A stretch of 64,000 nucleotides of DNA. Source: Haematobia irritans (lineage: Eukaryota; Arthropoda; Insecta; Diptera; Muscidae). A program made the translations under genes and the position numbers. The notes beneath the pieces were generated by a model. That model was not told the DNA's origin. It did not search any database and saw only the letters and a program-made list of their open reading frames with translations. Below are positions 59,352-64,000 of this stretch, piece after piece. The stretch covers positions 226,340,085-226,404,084 of the forward strand of contig NC_134400.1 of NCBI RefSeq assembly GCF_050003625.1, given 5' to 3'. Numbering within the stretch: position 1 is the first letter of the stretch; each line of letters opens with the position of its first letter.

Positions 59352-62012
59352 GTATAACCCTAGGTTTGTACCTTCTCAACGAATCGAAATCGTCTTTTAA
59401 TCGCATCATGCGTTAATTTCATTTTTACTAGCTTCTACAGCCGTGGTGTTATCTTCTAATAACCTTCTGTACTGACTTGCATGACGGCAACACTCAGCGA
59501 TAACATAGAAATGCAACCTTGTAAACATTTCTCTGACATGCCCGGAAGGTAGAGAAACCATCATGTGTTTGACGAGCGTTATCTGTAGCTGCATTTTGAC
59601 TTCCTGTGTCGGATGTACACAACACCAAACAGAGCTCAACTAAGCCCTAAAGTCAAACAGGCTGCAAGGACTTTGTACCTTGAACCAGTTCTTTAAAAAT
59701 GCAAAAAACTCATAATAGCTTGACATTTTATGAAGGTGTCAACTCCAAATCGAAACAAAAGACAGCAAGCAAGAAAAGTTTAAGCGGCATAAAGTTGCAA
59801 AGAAGCTTTTGTGAACAGAATACCTTCAAGGTATACTTAGTGGACTAACACCAACTCACAAACAAACACAGACACAGATATTGGGAGACCTTTGATGAAT
59901 GTAAACTTCTATTCGCAAAGAAATTATTTCCTATGGTAAGAAGGATATAATGATGACACAGGTCTGGGCGAAATTTCGCATTGCATTGCTTTGTTTCATT
60001 CTTGCTTTACCATTCGATCATTTTTATTAGAGGAGATTTATTTACATATGCAGATTTACAAAGTTCTAGGTTTTCGAATTACAGTCATGGTCAAAGTCAA
60101 TACAAATTTCTTGGAATTAATGACAACAATCCCAAATACCATCCATCTGCTCACTAACCAAGAGTGCAGTCATTGAACTTGACTTGAGACTGGCCTGTCT
60201 GACTGCTTCAATCGTTATCGGTGGCAATACCAATCAAAAAAACAACAACGACGTCAATGGCAGCAGCAGCAGCGTCGACAAGAACAACATTACGCAGAAT
60301 GTAAATAAATCAAGCAAATGTTGCTTCTTCTTCTTTGGCCCAACCCAAAATCCAATGCTCGGCAGGAGTATGTGAACGTAGCCCCCAAGTGAAATCCATT
60401 GAAACGTGCATCGAATCTCGTCTTTGTTATAATTAAAACCCATGTCTCATTTATTTCTTCACTACAATGAATAACAAACAAGTTTGGATGAAGTCAATTA
60501 CATGTGGAAATGGTACCACTTCACAAGAGAAGAAAACGAGACTTTTATAATGTTATGTGAACTTAAGGATTGGGAAAATATCTACTGATTGATGGATTGC
60601 TTTTGATAAGGAAGAGAGTCAATTTTTATACTCTCACCGAAGGTTGAGTATATACTTGACACCGTTATGAACAAAGAGTGTTGCGGTACGGTTTTTGGAA
60701 TTTCTATGCAAATTTGGGATGTTTTCGGGTCGAAAGTTTTCCGATTTGAGGACAAGAGTTAGGTGGATGGTAGTAACCATTACTTCTACGGCCATGGATT
60801 CTGGATTTAAATTGGCTATCATCTATCACAGTGAAATTTCTATCAAGTAACATTTCGATGGACTGGTATACAAATTAAGTTTTTATAAAAATATTGCAAG
60901 GAAGTTATAATGAAATAATAAAATAACGTAGTTTATGATGACAACTGTTAATATTGCGTAAATCTCTACTCCTGAAGTCTCCCTCGCCGTCACTTTTCCT
61001 CTGTCGCCACTAATTGCTATTGTGTTTGTCGATCCTTCTACCATAACTCTATAAGCAACCAAAGTAACCAACAAACAAAATATAATTTCCTCTGATAGAC
61101 AGGGAGTGTGAAATTTTATAACATTCCACACTTTTCCCCCCTATATCTTATCTATGATGTGATTGTTTGCATTAAAGGAAGTCCCCAACACATCTTGGCT
61201 ATTCAATCACCGGCATCTGCTTCTAATCTTCTTCTTTTTGTGCTCTACATCTGTATGATACAAAACAAGGAGTCAAAGCTTCATTTCGAGAATAAACATA
61301 AATATTTGTCAAATTATGAAAATTGTTTGTATTCCCTCTTGTCTAATCCCTCAAAGGCTGACATTGGGTGATGCTTCCGTTTCCAATCAACTATCAGCAG
61401 ATGATCCTAAAGAGTTCATATTCTATTGTCGTTGGCATTGTATTCTCAAGTGTTATCTGGCATTTATTATCGGAGCTGCTGCTGCTACTGAACGATGATG
61501 ATATGGATGAGTAGTGAATGTGGATGACGTTGGTATCCACTCCACTTTAGGATTTCAATACCGAAATCAACAAGAACAACAGCAACAATGACATGTAAAT
61601 GACCGATTATTCTAGGGCTACTGCTCAGGCGCTTCTACAGTAGGAAATCTCTAATAAATAACGAAAGAATGAATGTGAAAGCTGGTTAAATGGACACATG
61701 GATGGAGAGATAGATGGATGGATGGACGGACGGTTGGACTATTAATAATAATATAAGAGAACATTAAATGCACACGAAAGGGAACGTAAATGATGTCTTT
61801 CTTGGGGCTTATCAAACGTAAACACGCTTACAAATCTCGGCCGCTTGCACAGCTACACGCATACTAAGATTGGTGGTTAAAAAAATAGCAGAATTTTACA
61901 AGAATTTTGCATTTCAAGGGGACAAGATATGGTACTCGGCAGCAATCACGTCCTATTCGAAGGGCTTCTTCCTCGATGAAGGTGTATACATCAAAAACTG
62001 TTTTGCGACATA
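59352..62012. other. Unassigned, largely single-copy-looking sequence
   Basis: Contains CAA/CAG-rich stretches (about 60235-60300), a GGAT/GGAC microsatellite-like run (about 61698-61735), and no convincing exon, RNA gene or element. TA at 62011-62012 starts the mariner. Confidence 0.5.
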
Positions 62013-62317
62013 CGAGGGCATTTCGGAAACTTCTTAGCCTAGCACAAAAAGCGCGGTATAAACAGAAAAAAGGTTAAGTGTTTCGGAAATTTCCATCTCT
62101 GTTGTGAACACATGTTAAATTTTGTTTCGATCTGGCAACTCCTTCATATATTTTTTTACAATGGAAAAATTAGAAATGCGTGCTGTCATTAAATATTTAC
62201 ATAAAAAAGGTTTATCGGGACAAGAAATTCATAATGATATGGTGAATGTGTTAGGTGAAAGTGCTCCTTCATATGCAACAGTAAAAAATTGGGTTGCTGA
62301 ATTTAAACGTGGTCGTA

Positions 62318-63249
62318 AAGGGTGATTCTTTTGAGGTTAGGATTTTCATGCATTAGTATTTGACAGATCACGTGGGATTTCAGACATGGTGTCAAAGAGA
62401 AAGATGCTCAGTATGCTTTGACATTTCATCATGAATAGACTTACGATCTGCCACAACGTCGAATTTTCAGTGAATGGGCCCTAGAAAAGTTGGCAGAAAA
62501 TCCGCTTTTTTATCGACAAATTTTGTTCAGCGATGAGGCTCATTTCTGGTTGAATGGCTACGTAAATAAGCAAAATTGCCGCATTTGGAGTGAAGAGCAA
62601 CCAGAAGCCGTTCAAGAACTGCCCATGCATCCCGAAAAATGCACTGTTTGGTGTGGTTTGTACGCTGGTGGAATCATTGGACCGTATTTTTTCAAAGATG
62701 CTGTTGGACGCAACGTTACGGTGAATGGCGATCGCTATCGTTCGATGCTAACAAACTTTTTGTTGCCAAAAATGGAAGAACTGAACTTGGTTCACATGTG
62801 GTTTCAACAAGATGGCGCTACATGCCACACAGCTCGCGATTCTATGGCCATTTTGAGGGAAAACTTCGGAGAACAATTCATCTCAAGAAATGGACCGGTA
62901 AGTTGGCCACCAAGATCATGCGATTTGACGCCTTTAGACTATTTTTTGTGGGGCTACGTCAAGTCTAAAGTCTACAGAAATAAGCCAGCAAATATTCCAG
63001 CTTTGGAAGACAACATTTCCGAAGAAATTCGGGCTATTCCGGCCGAAATGCTCGAAAAAGTTGCCCAAAATTGGACTTTCCGAATGGACCACCTAAGACG
63101 CAGCCGCGGTCAACATTTAAATGAAATTATCTTCAAAAAGTAAATGTCATGGACCAATCTAACGTTTCAAATAAAGAACCGATGAGATTTTGCAAATTTT
63201 ATGTGTTTTTTTTAAAAAAAAGTTATCAAGCTCTTAACAAATCACCCTT
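62318..63249 (+). mobile_element. Tc1/mariner-type element nested in mariner
   Basis: TA at 62316-62317 and 63250-63251. Inverted termini are AAGGGTGATTCTTTTGAGG and AAGGGTGATTTGTTAAGAG. 932 bp. Joining the flanks restores an open mariner frame (codons Gly-Arg-Thr-Ser across the site), so the insertion post-dates a working mariner frame at this point. The element itself is internally deleted. Confidence 0.85.
62438..63141 (+). pseudogene. Tc1/mariner-type transposase, catalytic half (D-D-36-D)
   Basis: An uninterrupted frame with the full catalytic half of an IS630/Tc1/mariner transposase: FSDEAHFW (first Asp), WFQQDGATCH (second Asp) and SCDLTPLDYFLWG (third Asp). 92 residues separate the first two and 36 the last two. 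The C-terminus ends at a normal stop after 'LNEIIFKK'. The N-terminal DNA-binding part is missing: an ATG at 62431 follows the 5' terminal region but is out of frame, and a stop precedes the open frame. A deletion of the region between about 62440 and 62450 explains this. The frame has no internal stops, so it is recent or the deletion form was propagated. Not expected to be active by itself. Confidence 0.85.
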
Positions 63250-63764
63250 TACAAGCATTGATGATGAACCACGTAGTGGACGTCCAAACACAGCAACAAC
63301 AACAGAAATTGTAGCCAAAGTGCATGATATGGTATTAAATGATCGACGAATAAAAGTGCGTGAAATTGCTAATATCATGGGCATCTCAAATGATCGAGTC
63401 CATTTAATTTCGGATGAAGAACTACAGATGAAAAAGCTTTCTGCAAGATGGGTGCCGCATTTGTTAACAGTCGATCAAAAACGCATAAGAATGAACATTT
63501 CTAAAGCTTGTTTGGATCGTTTTAAGTGAAATAAAATGGATTTTAAGCGTCGTTTCATAACTGTTGATGAGACATGGATCCACCACTAACTCCAGAGACA
63601 AAAGAACAATCCAAACAATGGACTGAAGCTGGAGGAAGTGCCCCAAAGAAGGCAAAAACAATTCAATCGGCTGGTAAGTTTATGGCAGCGGTTTTTTGGG
63701 CCTTCAAAAGTATTTTATTGATTGACTATCTGCAAAAGGGTACAACAATAAATTCAGAGTACTA

Positions 63765-63883
63765 ACAGGTTGGTTGATAAGTCCCCGGTCTGACACATAG
63801 ATGGCGTCGCTAGTATTAAATGCATATTATTTTTATATACAGACCAACCTTCAAATGATTCGTGTCAAAATTTGACACGTCTG
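63765..63883 (+). mobile_element. Himar1-like (irritans subfamily) mariner, 5' end
   Basis: After TA (63763-63764) the sequence starts ACAGGTTGGTTGATAAGTCC, followed by 'cacatagatggcgtcgctag'. From memory this is nearly the Himar1 5' terminus. It stops after 'gacacgtctg', where the SINE begins, before any coding sequence. Confidence 0.8.
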
Positions 63884-64000
63884 TAGGTTAGGTTAGGTTA
63901 GGTGGCAGCCCGATGTATCAGGCTCACTTAGACTATTCAGTCCATTGTGATACCACATTGGTGAACTTCTCTCTTATCACTGAGTGCTGCCCGATACCAT
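63884..64000 (-). repeat. SINE 3' part, cut by window end
   Basis: Reverse complement of the SINE tail and body: TAGGTTAGGTTAGG, then 'ggcagcccgatgtatcaggc', 'tcagtccattgtgatacca' and 'cttatcactgagtgctgccc'. It probably continues past the window. Confidence 0.85.

Larger units (their letters stand above)
62013..63764 (+). mobile_element. Mariner element, split and truncated
   Basis: Starts CGAGGGCATTTCGGAAAC after TA, with the same 5' end as the relic at 6617-6699. Its transposase remnant runs 62161-62317, is interrupted by another element (62318-63249), and resumes to 63763. At 63765 a second mariner type begins, so the 3' part is cut off or lies beyond the window. Dead element. Confidence 0.8.
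62161..63764 (+). pseudogene. Mariner transposase, interrupted pseudogene
   Basis: The enzyme would bind mariner ends and cut and rejoin DNA at TA. The first 53 codons (from 62161) form the N-terminal helix-turn-helix part ('VIKYLHKKGLSGQEIH', 'SYATVKNWVAEFKRG'). After the insert, the frame resumes with IDDEPRSGRP, the linker common to mariner transposases, then a second HTH-like part. An in-frame stop lies at 63527. The first catalytic Asp block VDETWIHH follows, then a one-base loss near 63588. The remaining part (PETKEQSKQW ... FMAAVFWAFKS) lacks the second catalytic Asp that normally follows FW. The third Asp region is absent. Confidence 0.8.

Noticed and set aside
60184..60375. CAA/CAG-rich frame resembling a fly low-complexity protein segment.
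   Set aside because: Short, no flanking splice context, and such triplet runs are common in fly non-coding DNA.
63884..63904. Telomeric TTAGG repeat.
   Set aside because: It is the 3' tail of a SINE in reverse orientation, followed by the SINE body.

Overview
This window looks like AT-rich, repeat-dense intergenic or intronic DNA from a higher fly. I infer a calyptrate, probably muscid, fly of the Musca/Stomoxys/Haematobia type. The evidence is a tRNA-derived SINE ending in CCTAA repeats, satellite-bearing elements with 'ggtataat' ends, many small TA-flanked inverted-repeat elements, and a mariner end resembling Himar1 (irritans subfamily). The species cannot be fixed from sequence alone. 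I recognise no host protein-coding gene. Nearly all the open frames are chance ORFs or translations of repeats. Only four coding remnants are convincing, and all are transposon-derived and broken.

Layout. 0-14 kb: a SINE end, tRNA-bearing inverted-repeat elements (2.4-3.3, 9.3-9.9 and 12.7-13.6 kb), a SINE split by an AATT-rich element (10.6-11.3 kb), and a Tc1/mariner transposase fragment (13.7-14.0 kb). 14-25 kb: a 2.2-kb hAT-like element holding GC-rich hairpin repeats and a Helitron-like 3' end; a SINE; a second hAT-like element holding a 153-bp tandem array; then a second tRNA-bearing element next to a diverged 153-bp array. 25-32 kb: a SINE, a ~450-bp tandem duplication, a 1.1-kb inverted-repeat element, and a three-layer nest (a small foldback element inside a hAT-like element inside another inverted-repeat element). 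32-36 kb: a satellite-bearing element split by a 1.7-kb tRNA-bearing element and flanked by inverted arms. 36-44 kb: a dead LINE, paired inverted-repeat elements, another three-layer nest, and a pogo-like MITE. 44-52 kb: mostly unassigned sequence with inverted-repeat elements and a piggyBac-like element carrying a nested MITE. 52-59 kb: a third 153-bp array split by a hAT-like element, plus three more DNA elements, one of them (a hAT-like element) carrying another satellite unit. 59-62 kb: unassigned. 62-64 kb: a mariner broken by a second Tc1/mariner-type element, then by a Himar1-like end, then by a SINE.

The main result is structural. Reading target-site duplications and empty/filled comparisons lets many insertions be ordered in time. 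Three things stand out. A 153-bp repeat period is kept in three sequence-diverged arrays. One inverted-repeat family carries two back-to-back tRNA-like (Pol III type) modules. Many otherwise different short elements share a CAC-plus-A-rich terminus next to TA, which suggests mobilisation in trans by one type of transposase. No elements here look autonomous.
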